Source: Proales similis (lineage: Eukaryota; Rotifera; Eurotatoria; Ploima; Proalidae). From it: a stretch of DNA of 64,000 nt. The stretch covers positions 2,666,001 through 2,730,000 of the forward strand of contig JAGVRJ010000002.1 in NCBI GenBank assembly GCA_019059635.1. The letters are read 5' to 3'. The translations under genes and the position numbers were made by a program. Position 1 is the stretch's first letter. The number at the start of each line of letters is the position of its first letter. The notes under the pieces are model-generated. The model made no database searches. It saw only the letters and a program-made list of their open reading frames with translations, and had not been told where the DNA came from. Below are positions 40,496-52,559 of this stretch, piece by piece.

Positions 40496-41335
40496 ATGCA
40501 AGTTGAAGCCTATCTGGAGAGAATAGGCAGCAGCCATTTGAAAGAGGTCAGTCTAGAGAATCTGAGTCGGCTGATGTACAATCATTTTCTGCATGTGCCA
40601 TTCGAAAATGCCGAGCTTCAGATGGGCGGACACATTGAGCTCTCGTTGGAGAAAGCCTACCAGAAAATAGTGAATAAGAGACGCGGCGGCTATTGTGTCG
40701 AGCTGAATGGTCTTTTCGGCTGGCTTCTGAGGCAGCTCGGCTACGAGTGCTACTTTGTTCGAACAGACATTTACAGTAGCTTGCTCAAGGACTTTTACGA
40801 GGTTCCTATTCATGCAATGCTGGTTGTCGAGTTGAATAGCCAAAAGTTTATGGTCGACGTGGGAACATTCAGACCAGTGCAGACTCCGGTTGAAATAGTC
40901 GATGGCCTTATTCAGACGCAATTGATGGGAATCTACCGGTTTGAAATTCGTCAAGGACGACTCGCCTATTTATGGCGTGCCAAAAAACGACCTCAAGACG
41001 CGGAAATCAAAGAGCAGGACTGGGCGCTTAATGTCAAATTCGACCTGACCGAACGTCTAGAGTTCGACCAGTTGGACAAGGTGAATGAGGATGTGCAAAC
41101 GCCCAAGCATCCCTTCAACTATTTCAAGAGCATATTCGTCAAGACCACGCCGACGTCTAAAATTCTTCTCATCGGTCACAAATTGACCGAGTTGAAATTT
41201 GAACCAGACGCAGAATACCGCACCGACCGGATCCTAACTGAGCAAGAATGCATTGACGCAGTGCGAGATATCTTCCAGCTTGAGCTAGGGCCTTCGTTTC
41301 TGCCCGTGGACAAAGACTTGAGCCTTATTTACTAG
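40496..41335 (+). CDS. NAT: arylamine N-acetyltransferase
   Basis: Intronless, 279 aa, a normal length for the family. The enzyme moves an acetyl group from acetyl-CoA to arylamines or hydrazines by a ping-pong mechanism in the cytosol. The triad is intact and at nearly the human NAT spacing: Cys67 in 'RRGGYCVELNGLFGWLL', His106 in 'VPIHAMLVVEL' and Asp121 in 'FMVDVGTFRP'. The N-terminal 'LERIG' and 'LMYNHFLHVPFENAELQMGG' blocks also match. The single exon resembles vertebrate NAT coding exons as well as bacterial genes, so lack of introns alone does not prove transfer. The TATA box at 40438 and the AATG context support a functional animal gene. Confidence 0.9.
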   Translation: MQVEAYLERIGSSHLKEVSLENLSRLMYNHFLHVPFENAELQMGGHIELSLEKAYQKIVNKRRGGYCVELNGLFGWLLRQLGYECYFVRTDIYSSLLKDFYEVPIHAMLVVELNSQKFMVDVGTFRPVQTPVEIVDGLIQTQLMGIYRFEIRQGRLAYLWRAKKRPQDAEIKEQDWALNVKFDLTERLEFDQLDKVNEDVQTPKHPFNYFKSIFVKTTPTSKILLIGHKLTELKFEPDAEYRTDRILTEQECIDAVRDIFQLELGPSFLPVDKDLSLIY

Positions 41336-43810
41336 AAAGGCACATATTGGTCACCGATTGAAAAGAACCAGCAGTTTTAGGTTTTAGTTTTGAGTAAAAG
41401 ATAAAAATTTTTGTTTTTTTTATGAATCATTTCAACAGCGCGCATTAACAATCTAGCGAGTACTGCCTAGCAGGATTTGATGATTGTGTGAAGAATCAGA
41501 CTGCTTGTTAATGAAGAATACGCAATCGGCGTTTTACCAGGGGCAGTAGCAACAGGAATAGGCGACTTGTCAAACGAATGAAGAGGACGTTCGTTGTAGA
41601 GTGCGGTTACAGGGCATATGGATTTAGGAGAGAGCGGAGGCGGGAGGAGAATTAAATAGCGCCAATTAACTGCGTCCTCGAGGCCCGGCTAAATGGGCAC
41701 TCGACACCAAAGTCAAGAGAGATTTAGGCGAAGGGCATTGTCACACAACTGTTGATTAAAATCAAAAAGTGAACGTATGCGATAAGATCAGGATAACGCG
41801 ATTCAAAGCTTCTGACACGAGTAATTCACCCAAATTGAGCAGGTTCATGATCCAGATTGACTCGTTTATTTTTTTTTTTTGTATGATAGGGCCTGTCTGT
41901 GCGACACAAGGGATTTGGTCGTCGCGTTTCTTCCTCTATATTCCCATGCCCGAGCACTCATCGATGGGCTATTTTAGAGCAATTTATATCGAAGCGTCTG
42001 TTCATTGAATAGAGGGAATGATTAGTTAAATGCCCTGGCTTAGATTCAGTCAGAATAGCAAGGCTGTTTTTCACTGAGACTGATGTTCACTGACTGGCCG
42101 ACGACTCCACTGGTTCCAATTCACAGTCAGTCCCTTAATTTCATGCCAATTAAATAATAGCCCGAAGATTTGTTTCTAATCAGAGTTGGAGCGGGCGCGC
42201 GCGTGCGCTTTAATTTACTTTCGTGTGCCATCTGACAATTAAATACGAAAAAAAAAAGGGAAAGCAGCAAACCCATGCGGCTGGTTCAAGATCTGCTACT
42301 CTCTAACATCGACGAACGAGAGCAATCGTGATCGCCACCGAACATATTACAATTGGCTTCAATTATAACCCTTTTGACTGAGGCGAAAAAAGCAAGCAAA
42401 AACACCTCAAACATAAGGCGACGTTAGAAGCAATTGAAAATTAATTAATTTCGCTTGTTTGACGAGACAGAGATGAATAGAAGCTAGCTTAGATCGGTGC
42501 TCACATTCGGACTGTCGGTGTGCATGCTTGCCCGCCTACCGATCAATTGCGGCGTGGATCTCTCGTTGAGACAAGTGGAACAGCGAGCGAGGAATTTGGT
42601 CTCCTTCCAATCGATTTCTTGTTTCTCTAATCTGCCGATTAAGGAATTGAGGCCTTTTACACTCTTGAGAGCTCATTAATTACCCAACAAATTCCTTATC
42701 TGGCCTTAGGCACCTATCGCTTATGCTCTTGAAAACTCGTCTCGCGTCTCCCGCTTTCCTCGTCACTGCTGCATGTCCCTCTGCATGCTTCGATTTACAT
42801 AATTTCATTAGCTCGAATTAACAGATATGCAAATCAGTATGACACGAGTCAGTCAGTTTGGAAGCTGGCCAGTGTGACAGCAACCAAAGGCCGCTAATCC
42901 GCCTTCTCTATTTACAATGCCAATGAAGAAGCTGCTGAGATGATGGACGTCATTAAGCGGGTCTAGGTTACAACGGCTGACGCACTAATTGACGACCGAG
43001 ACTATTTCCGTCTCGATTTCTTTGCTTTCTCTTGTTTGCCAACAGAGTTTCGACCTGTTGGCGTCTAAGTGCCTACGTGGAAAGTATACGAACGCGCTCC
43101 TTTGCAGCACTTCATCATTTTTCACTCTCACTCACTCTCGCTCTCTTTCTGCTTTATTTTTCAATTCGCTCGCGCTGCCTCTCGAGCATCTTGAGAGAGC
43201 AATTTAAGCAGAGTGTAAATTGAACGAGCTGCTGCCAGACGCAGCACGGCTCTTCCCGGTGTCGTTCGTTCCTAATTTGGCTCGAGCGCTAATTTCAGGC
43301 GGTGAAAAGAAAACGAGTTAAATATAGGAATCAATTCGACGCCGATTGTTCCCGTCCACTCGAGTGAATCGATTTGTGATGACTTGGCGGCGACATATGT
43401 GTCATTTGTTTTCTTTCTCGCATTTCGAATTCGAAAACGTCCAATCAGATCGTGTTCGTCGGCGTCGCTCGTACGCTTATTGTCTTTTTATTTTACTCCG
43501 TGTTCCTATCGAAAACACCACAACACTCACAGTAGTAGAATGCTATTAGCCAAATCGTATCCAATTTTACTCAGTCTTTAACCAGCAGATAACGAAAACT
43601 AGACAAAAAAGCCGATATAATGTCAACAGACGTTTAATTTACGATAAACACAATACTTTAGAATGAGTCGAGAAAACAATTGAAAAGAGACGAGAAAATG
43701 AACAATAAAAAGCGAACAGCTACAAAGTTTAGGAGAGAGAGAGAGAAAGAGGGACCTTGAGAAAGCTTTGGACGACAAAAGCCAAAAGCCGAATCACAAT
43801 CAGACGTAGA
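41336..43810. other. gene-poor region downstream of the GFI1-type gene
   Basis: About 2.5 kb with only short spurious frames. It holds the 3' ends of the acetyltransferase and of the zinc-finger gene. Short features: a GCGCGCGTGCGC patch near 42194-42206 and a GA-rich tract at 43728-43750. Cis-regulatory sequence for the developmental factor is plausible by position only. Confidence 0.45.
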
Positions 43811-45431
43811 TCACAACTGCTCCCATTTTCTGATTTCGTCGCCAATCGGATCGTTTAGTCGAGCTCGTTTGTGCCTCGGACTTGCGGCCGATTCTATGCT
43901 TCGCTTTGAGTTTGATGAGCTAGACGACGATGACACTGAATGAAGCCGCGCCTCTTCGGGCCTGTCTTCGTTCTCCTCTCCTTCGGAGGTGCTCCAATCT
44001 CTGGACCAGTTCAGCTTGCAGTCTGGCTCGGTCACTGTCTCGCCAAGTGAATTGATTGTGCTCATTCTCTCCAGATTGTTCAATCCATATTCGAGCAAGG
44101 ACGATCTCTTCTCGCTCAGGAGCGAATCCGACTCGAACGTATCTGACGTTTCAATTTTGCCTGTGTCTGGCTCGTTTGTTGAACGCCGTTTCTGACCGTG
44201 TTGGCTCTCGTTATGACGTCTGAGATCTACTTTGCGCTGGAAGGCGCGTCCACATGTCTGACAGGCGAACGGCTTGAAGCCCGTGTGCTTTCGACTGTGA
44301 GTGATGAGGTTCGACGATTGACTAAACGATTTGCCGCATATGAGACATTTGTGCGGCTTTTCACCTAAAAACAACAAAAGTCAGTAAAGAAGATTCGGTC
44401 GGCGCAGGGCTGAGTCGTCAAGTCTTGCCTGTGTGAATGTAGGTGTGCTTTTTCATGTCCGACTTTTGATGAAATCGTTTTCCACAATACTGACATGGAT
44501 AGGGACGAGTATCAGAGTGAATCAAGAGATGAGTAGAGAGGGTGCTTGATCGCTTGAACCGCTTGCCGCACTGGTTGCATTCGAAGCTGCGCTCCTGCTG
44601 ATGAGTGCTACGATGATGCTGCAGGCTGACCAAGTGTCCGAACGTCTTGTGACACAGATCGCATTCATACGGCCGTTCTTGTTGAGTATGTGCACGTCTT
44701 GAATGAACTTCTAGGCCGTGAGATGTTGAGAATCGTTTGTCGCACTGATCGCATTGAAAGTTGGCCTCTTTGTTTGGCGATCTGCTTTCGGGTGTGTTCA
44801 GATTCGCCGAGTCAAAGGTCTCGCTCATCATCGGATCTTGGCGTAACGACGAACTGCCGCCGATAAAAGCGCTCAGATTCAGTCGGCGATCATTATCCAA
44901 GCGCCGGTTATGAACAACATCCAGACGCTCTGATCGAAATGCATTTGCTGGCTCAGCGAGTTCAATCTCGCCGCCCCTGGAGCCTGATAACGTCGCCAAT
45001 AGGTCGTTGGGTGGCAAATAGCCGCCTGCCATATTCGTCGAGTTTTGTCCCAGTTGATTTTGCTGCATGAGATAGGCAGCCAGATAATAGTAATTGCGCC
45101 AGACTTGCCCGTTCAGTCGCTCTTGAGTGCTTGCCACAGACTCATTCGTTGTTGACAAATAATGCAAGAATCGTTCTTGATCGATGCGATTCTGAGGACG
45201 ATCATTTAGTCCGTAGAGCTGGGCCTGAAGGGCAGAGGCCAGCACCGAAGACGGCTTCGAATTTGCATGGGCTTGTAGAGTTCCTATGAATTGACTGCTC
45301 GATCCTTTCAGTGATTCGATCGCTCGGCTTAGCTCCATGTGAGCACTGGCTGATGCGTTTAAGGTACAATTATCCACTTTGCAGCTATCTACGCTCATCG
45401 AATCAAGTTTTCCATTCTCGAGCCCAATCAT
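43811..45431 (-). CDS. GFI1: GFI1/Senseless-type C2H2 zinc-finger transcription factor
   Basis: Two exons, 45431-44429 and 44364-43811, joined within the TGEKP linker to give 518 aa. The 64-nt intron appears to be GC-AG (CAG|GCAAGACT ... TTTTTAG). Six C2H2 fingers run in order; fingers 3-6 are nearly identical to GFI1: '[20 protein letters not shown]', '[20 protein letters not shown]', '[20 protein letters not shown]', '[14 protein letters not shown]'. Fingers 1-2 are more divergent. The N-terminal 225 residues are Ser/Asn-rich and no SNAG motif is seen at the start. The tail after finger 6 is acidic and Ser-rich with a basic 'SPRHKRARL' patch. Known: GFI1/Senseless/PAG-3 control sensory-neuron and neuronal fate. 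Large gene-poor flanks fit a regulated developmental gene. Confidence 0.93.
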
Positions 45432-48346
45432 TTCTTTGCCGTCTCGTCTTGTTCTCCCTCTCTCTGTCTTTTTTTTTGGTTTCGAAAAAAAATTGCCACG
45501 TTTAGACGCAATAAACTAAATTTGATTGATACAAATGAAATCGCCTTAAATTTATATTTCGTATCTCCTAAATTGACAAGATGGAGAAGAAGAAAAAAAG
45601 CAACGATAATGGCGATGACGAAGATGAAAATAGAGAAAGAAAGGTAATGCGTGGCGAGAGAAAAATCATGCGATTGCGAAAAATATGTCGACAATATGAA
45701 CGCAATGCAATCAGAGAGGCAAATGCGAGTCGAAATATATTTCTATTAAGCAAAATGAAGAGACTATTGAGAGGCATCTTTGCCAATGCGCGTTAAGTAA
45801 CAATAAGAAATAGAAGGCGAAGGAGTGGTGGTGTCGATTAGGAAAAAAAGCAATCTTAATAATAAACCAAACTCGCACCAATCGCATTTTTCATGCAGCG
45901 ACTACGATTGGGTCGGCGGTAGCTACCACTAATCTGAAGCAAGTTGAGAGCGTCTATGGAAGACGAGAATCACTCACCGTGCTTGAGGACTAATCGAAAC
46001 GCGATTGCAAACGAATTGAGGCGAGCAGAAATGGAAGAAGAAAGAGAAATAATCAATGATGAAATTAAAGCGACGCACGAAAAAGAGCCAAGTCTTCTCT
46101 CTCTCTCTCTCTCTCTGTATCGGTTTGGTCTAATCGAAAATAAATTCCAATCCAATACAGAGGAGAAGAAAAGAGAATCACGAGGCAGTTGTCGTCGTCG
46201 TAGTCGACAATGAGAAGAACGAATCAAACCAAGCGAGGCGCACAAATCAATTTTCTCGCTTCTGATTGGCTCTTTGGTGTGAAACGGTCATAGCCAATTG
46301 GAAGCGAGAGATTTGTTTAATCATTGAGGACGTTCGACCAAATTCTTTCGTTTTCTTCGTCAAGCTTGATTAAAACTAATTCAGTCTCGCTCGACGTACC
46401 TTGTTTAGCCTTAGACGCCTGCTGTTGCCCAATGAGACAGCTTCCTGCCCGAGCAACACAGAACAGATGACAAATGGAGCCCTCAACGCTCGCTTCTCGT
46501 TTTTCAATTAGTATTTACTTAATCGTCTGGTCTTTATCGGCCCGTGCCAGAGTCGCTAATCGATTCACATTGGCTGGCCAGGAAAATTAAAGCGAATTCG
46601 AGCGAGCAAATCAAGCAGTTGGCTCATTTTCTTGTCTAAAGATCAGTTCTTATCGATCCGTACTTGCATACCGAGGCCACTGCGACGCGAGCAGATAACT
46701 GTCGATTAAGATAAAGAGAAATTTGCTCTCAAGCATCTGAAAACTATTCAATCGACACAGATAGACAAGAGGCTTGGTACAGGCTGAGGACTGATGAGCT
46801 GATGCCTCAGAAGCGAAAAGTGGCTGGTGTGCGTCACTCGAAAGAATTTACACTTCTGAGACGCAAATCGGAGTGTTGCATCTTTCTATACTCGATTCGC
46901 TGAATTCGTTTGAGAAATAACTTCTCGGCCGCTATTTTGATTAAATTAAAGGCGCTGCGAATTCATTTCTCAAAGTAATGGCATTCAATTCTCATGTTGC
47001 GACTCCGCTGACGATTCTCTGCTTCTCTCTTCAATTAACTGATAACCGTTTTGGCTTTCGATGTGAGTGTGTGTGTGTGTGTGTGGTCGCTCGTTCGCAC
47101 TTTCTTCTCACTGACTTCATCATTCACTGTTTCACAGACAGAGCGTAAAGCTCTATCGCTCGTTTCCATATTGCAAATTGCCTCAACTTCTTGTCTGCGG
47201 CCGGATAATTAGAGCCAGTGAATTTCAGATTAATCGCTCTGACGCTTGATTTTCCCCAAACACCAGCCCCGGCTCTTTGCCTCATTCGTTTCTGCAAAGT
47301 GTCAAATTAATTCTCGTCGTTCAAGTGCCAGTGGCTGTAGATCTCCGTTCGCTCAGAATTTTCTGCCACCACCGCGTGGCGTGCTTTGGCATTTTACAGA
47401 GTCCAACTGGCTTTATTAATTGCTCTAAGCCGCCAAGTCTGCGGAAACCCCAACAAAAACTAAGGACTCGGAATGCGGCTCGTTAAAGCTCGGCATTGAG
47501 CTGCTCCCCATCTCCTTCTCTCCCTCAATTCTTATTTGCCTGCTTTGCTCCTCTTCGTTCTTTCATTTGTCACCTTGGACAAAGTAATTGAAATATCATA
47601 TTTGTCTCATCAGCATCGTTTAATTAATGACTCGTTATACGAGCTCTCTTCTAGTCGAGATCATTCGATGCTATTCCCTATCATTCATCATTGCCCAAAG
47701 TGCGCATGTGTTTGGCTGTGTCGTATTTGGATCACGCAGAAAAGTGTCGATGTTGGATGATGACAATGCGCTTAATTAGAACCCTAAGGACCGACATTGA
47801 ATGCTCAATGATTGCGTTTTTAGAGGGGGCCGCGGCTTGGGCTTTAGAGCCCGCATGCTTCAAATAGGACCGCTCGAGCGCTTATCAAAGAGACAAACGC
47901 AGATTGATGGCAGGTTTTCTTCTCTCTAACGCCCTGCCCTCCGCGCGTCGCACCTGCTCTCTCTCTCATTGAAAAATGAATGCGAAATGCATATCGGGAA
48001 CGAAACTGGTCGAGACAAGCTTTGCAGCCGTCCCGAGGTGTCACCAGCACATGCGACCAGTTGCATAGATTTGGCGATTAAAATACATGAGATTAGGATC
48101 GCACTCGTTTCTTTGTTTTTATTTGTCGACGTCACACAGCCTGTGCACAACTTGTTCATTGGCGCGTGGTGGTTTTATTCCCCCCCTCTTGTCTCTTTCG
48201 CTTTCTGCCTTTTCCTATCAGCGTCGGAGAGTCGAGTAAATGCGACGATCATCATCATAAAAATAATAAAAGGGCGTGAAATAGACAAACGCTGACTTAT
48301 GGGCAATTGGCACCAATAAGCTGCCGAGTGACGGCGGCGGCGGCGA
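45432..48346. other. gene-poor region upstream of the GFI1-type gene
   Basis: About 2.9 kb without a supported exon. Contains (TC)n at about 46098-46117, (GT)n at 47067-47085 and several purine-rich stretches. I looked for an upstream exon encoding a SNAG-type start and saw none. The promoter and enhancers of the zinc-finger gene are the likeliest content. Confidence 0.45.
47067..47085. repeat. GT microsatellite
   Basis: Nine GT units in the gene-poor region upstream of the zinc-finger gene. Confidence 0.85.
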
Positions 48347-51300
48347 CTAGAGCTCGTGCGACATGAGCTCCGATAAGAAATTGTTGTCGCTCGCCTGGGG
48401 CTCAATTTTCATCGGCTTTAATATTTTGATTGTTCGCTCTCGCTTGGCAGCTGCGGCCAGCCTTGCGCTTTGGGGCCCTTTCTTCAGATGATCGTTTTCA
48501 ATTATGGCTGACAACTTTTCAATAGATTGGCTCGTTTTCAGGCCGGCTAGATTCTTTAGAGTTCGCGGCCGATAAACTTGATGACTTTTGTCTGAATATA
48601 GATTCGTTCGACTCGAGTGCTCGTCTTGATCGTCCTCTTGCCAAATTAGACGCTGCTTGTCCATTTCAAAATTGCGCTCCTCCTCGTCTTTCAGTATTTT
48701 CTGCACAATTCCCAGCTTGTCTGTCACTTTCCTCACGTCCTCGTTTACTTTGTTCACTATTGGCAGCTCTTGATGCGGATCAAAGCCCAGATGCTCGAGC
48801 ACTGTCTTTATCTCCCTGGTTAAAGTGTCAATTCAATTTGAACCGCGAGATTAAGCAATATGAAGAGAAAATTACTTTCTCACGATCTCTTCGTCTTCGA
48901 TTAAATGACGCTCGAGAAGAACGTTCATGAGCTCCGGATCTTTGATCGGTCCATCCGTGAGCAGCAAAATGCTGTGGCAAGCCTCTGACCGAATCAAGGC
49001 ATCGTACTCAAACTGCAGTGCCCATAAAATGCAATCACGCACAATGTCTGTGAATTCAGCGATCAAACCGATGGCTTAATCGAACGTTCAAACAAATAGA
49101 CCGAGTCTGGCAGTAGTTGGCAAAAGGGTGACTTCAACTCACTTTGAATGGCCAGTATCTTGAGCTGCATGGCCCGGTCAAATCTGGCCATGAATATGAC
49201 GGCCTCCAAAACCCTTTCGTCGTAGTCGTTTAGCTGTTGAGCCGATTTGCACGCCAGTCTGCGAACGCTTATGTAGTCGTCTCTGAAACATTTCAAGTAC
49301 GGCTCGAGCAACTCGTCGGTCATGATTCCGACGTAGCAGAGTTTCTTGAGCGCCTCCATTCTGTAGTGTGCCTTGTCACTTGTGAGTTGAACACAAATTT
49401 GATCGTGAACTAAGCGGCCTTTGCCAATGCGGCCAAGACTCTGGGAGGCGGCTTTGCGCACTTTTTGACTCGGGTCGTTCCACATTAGGTCACAAAGTTT
49501 GCTACTTGTTTCCTAATTGACATTTATGATTAACGGCCTAGTTCGAATCGAAAATCTTATCGAACAACTAGAAAACTCACGCGATCGATTTTATGACGAA
49601 GATACGGAATCAGCTTGCAGGCTTGAACTTTCTCTCTGACGTCCTTGTGATCAAGGTAGCGTTCAACTGCTTGCGCAACTGTTTTGCTTGTCGAGCTCAA
49701 CGCAGAGAGGATCTGAACGAGCCGCTCGCGTGTCACTTGCTCATTAGACTCGAAGAAGTTTGTGAGCAAGATTTCAATTATTTGAGCGTTCGCGTGGCCT
49801 CTTGACGCAAGAGTATAAGCTGCAGTGAACTTGTCTGCTGCCGAATACAGCCCGTCGACGATCTCAGTCAAATATTTAATCGCCTTTGAACACATTTTCA
49901 TTTCAGTTTATTTGAAATTGCAAACAACAGTATTGTTTGCCTGCTTTACCGAATCGATTGCGAACTGGTTGCGTTCGAGTAAGGGATGATTGAAACTGGA
50001 GACTACTGCCACGATTGACGTCGCTGCAATGAGTCTCACTTTTGGACTCGTGTCGTTTAGAAGACGCAGCATCGCGTCGAACAAATCCGCACAAAAGTAT
50101 TCATCGCAAAAGTAGCCAATGTTCTCCTCCTCTGGTTTGGCCATTATCGAACGAACAAAATCCTTGAGCTCGAACTCGTCTATTCTGAGATCAGCGGCCA
50201 CAACGCTGTTATATTGAACTGAGAGCAGGTATTCATGTCAAACGTCGATATGAAAGCTTCAATTCAGTCTGCTGCTTACAAGTTTTCTCAATCAAAAGTG
50301 TCAGCGAACTTGTTGCTCTCGCGCAGACCGAGATCGCCTGAGCGCGTACATTCGCCATCTCGTCCTTCATGTCGGCCAATAGCTCCTGAATGCTGACCAG
50401 CTTCCATTTCACGTTTTTCTGCCATTTTCCGCGCCACTCTTGAACAAATTCCAATTTTGATTAGCTCAGCGACTTGTCTTTCGAATAGACAGTAAAGATT
50501 GCGCACCTTCGGCAGTTTTGTCGGCGTTCTTGTCGTTTTTTAAAATTTGCGCCAACTCCTCATTTATCTGTGCCTCTTCGTCTTCTTCTTGATCGCGCTC
50601 ATCTGGCCGGCGAATAGTTCCCTAAAAAATGAAAAAACTTGAAAGCTTGCACTTCAACTCGCATCCAGTGGTAAACAAGCTCACATCATCAGCGGGCTGA
50701 GGAAGGCTCGTCCAACGCTTGTGTCCTCGGCTAACTTCGTATTGACTCGATTGCGAAGCGGCCCGTGATTCTGTTGCATCATTCAAGTTTGAGAATTGGC
50801 TGTCAATTTACACTGAAAGAGAATCATCTTAATTACGCGGAGCTATTTGTTCGCTCTTTATCGGATAAATGCTCTCGAGCTTTTTTGTGAACAATTTGCC
50901 GTTTTTCAAACGAATCAAACGATTATCTTTGCTCCACACGTGCACAATTTGCCCTAAAGACATTAGGCCAGGATTAAATGCTCTTCTTCAGAATCAGATC
51001 AGTGTGATTTGAAACCATTGCTCAACTCGTTGGCGTATTCGTTTTCATTTGTCAAGAGCGTTTTTTCCGATGCACCGTGTGCCTTCATCCGCTGCACAAA
51101 CGTCTCCGGAGAGTGAATCACGTTCCTTGGCACTTTTAAATCGCGCGCTGTCTTGTTTGCGCTCATGTCTGCCATTTTCGAGTTGAAGAATTCAGAAATA
51201 ACTCGTCTGAGCTGTGAACACTTGCCAGGCATTTGCTGTTTCTTAAGCTCTTCTCTTCTTTGCCATACGGGCATTCGATAAAGGGGCGCTTGCTCGCTTC

Positions 51301-52368
51301 TATCAGTCGCATTTTCGTCTTCTTTCTCCTCAATTGTAACTTGGAGCTTCCTTCGTTTTTTTTTTACTCTTTCTAGTTTTCTGACTTTGAAATGTCGAGA
51401 AAAGAAATCGCCACTTACTTTTCCCTGATCGATCTGATTCGCTCTTTTTCTCGAGCCATGAACTGCTTCTCATAGTCGTTCAGAGGTTCAGCCATCTTGG
51501 TTTCGAGTTTCAACCAGCCCGGCCAAAATCGAATCGAAAGCTTGTTTACTTACCAGATCGATGTAACGCAGATCGCGAACGTATCGGCCGTGCATTCTAT
51601 CCACAAAGCCTTGCAGTCTCTTGCGAGTTTCGTCTTTATTTTTCGAAACGTTCAATCATCGACTCGAGAAATGCAATCATGAATCAATCGACTTACTATC
51701 CGTGTCCATACAGTGAGACACAAGCCAGCGAGCTGTGTTCTCACTCACCATGTACAAGAGGTGTTCGTCCCAGTCGAGATATTCAGGATGGTCTGGATCA
51801 TCTCCTCTAGGTGTAGCGTCGTCGACCAGATCAAGTCTGAGCTTGGTGTTTTCTTCACTTTCTTTGTCAAGCATTTCCTCTCTATTATCGGACTGTTCAA
51901 ACAGCTGATCGTAAAGCTTTCGAGGCTTAAACTTGGGCGTTTGCTGCCCAACCGCTACGGGGTCGATCTCTTCAGGACTTGGGGCTCGATTCGATTGGAT
52001 GCTAGAAAGAACTTGTCGGGGCACCTCTTGAGCCCGAAACCTTCGACGAGGTAGTTTGATTCCGTTTTCAAGCCGATGTTTATTTCGGAATATTTTCTTC
52101 GCTCTCTCGTGCGTGTAAGGCAGCGTGTATGACGCTTTCGATTCGACGACCTCTCTGTCAAAGCGAAGGCCATCGGTAACGAATTCGAGCGTTTCTGGAT
52201 GAATTTGCACACCGTCGACTGGCAAGTTCTCTTCAACACTTTCATAGACGCGTGGCTATTCGCTACTTTTTACGATTGTCATGAGCAAGCTCTTCATAGA
52301 TTGACATTTACCTTCACATCATAATAGTCCGGAGCACCTTTGAGCTCGAGGCGTCCGCTCGCGTCCAT
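48347..52368 (-). CDS. HEATR4: HEAT-repeat protein, HEATR4-like
   Basis: A gene of about a dozen exons. Exon 1 (52368-52312) encodes 'MDASGRLELKGAPDYYDVK'; exon 2 continues 'PRVYESVEENLPVDGVQI' and ends 'EYLDWDEHLLYMVSENTARW' and a Cys/His pair. Then come 'LQGFVDRMHGRYVRDLRYID', a basic helix, 'QIVHVWSKDNRLIRLKNGKL' and 'RGHKRWTSLPQP'. From about 50450 down, HEAT repeats follow ('FDAMLRLLNDTSPKVRLIAA', 'LMWNDPSQKVRKAASQSLGR', 'PYLKCFRDDYISVRRLACKS'), ending in a charged coiled-coil tail. Length and layout (long N-terminus, then HEAT repeats) fit HEATR4; my recall of HEATR4 wording is partial, so another ciliary HEAT protein is possible. It shares a bidirectional promoter with ATAT1. Confidence 0.6.
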
Positions 52369-52559
52369 TTGTGGTTTATCAATTGGACCTCACCGACTGG
52401 AAGAAACAAGAAGTGCCGATTGCATTAATCAAGCGTCTCGTTTTACCTTCGCGTTGTCATGGCTACATTATGACCAACAATTGAAGTGAGTACTCAAAAA
52501 AAAAAGATGAAAGAAAATCGCAGTGAAATCGACACAAGTCAATTACAAACAAGATTGGA
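52369..52559. promoter_or_regulatory. bidirectional promoter, HEATR4-like and ATAT1 genes
   Basis: Only 191 bases separate the two divergent start codons. The X-box at 52453-52466 sits near the middle, so one RFX site may serve both genes. Confidence 0.55.
52453..52466 (+). promoter_or_regulatory. candidate RFX X-box in the bidirectional promoter
   Basis: GTTGTCATGGCTAC matches RYYNYYATRRNRAC at 13 of 14 positions (T in place of the purine at position 12). It lies 94 bases before the ATAT1 ATG and 85 bases before the HEATR4-like ATG. Confidence 0.65.

Noticed and set aside
40496-41335. Horizontal transfer of NAT from bacteria, suggested by the single exon.
   Set aside because: Vertebrate NAT coding regions are also a single exon, the residue spacing is closer to the animal pattern, and a TATA box is present; a phylogeny would be needed to revive the idea.
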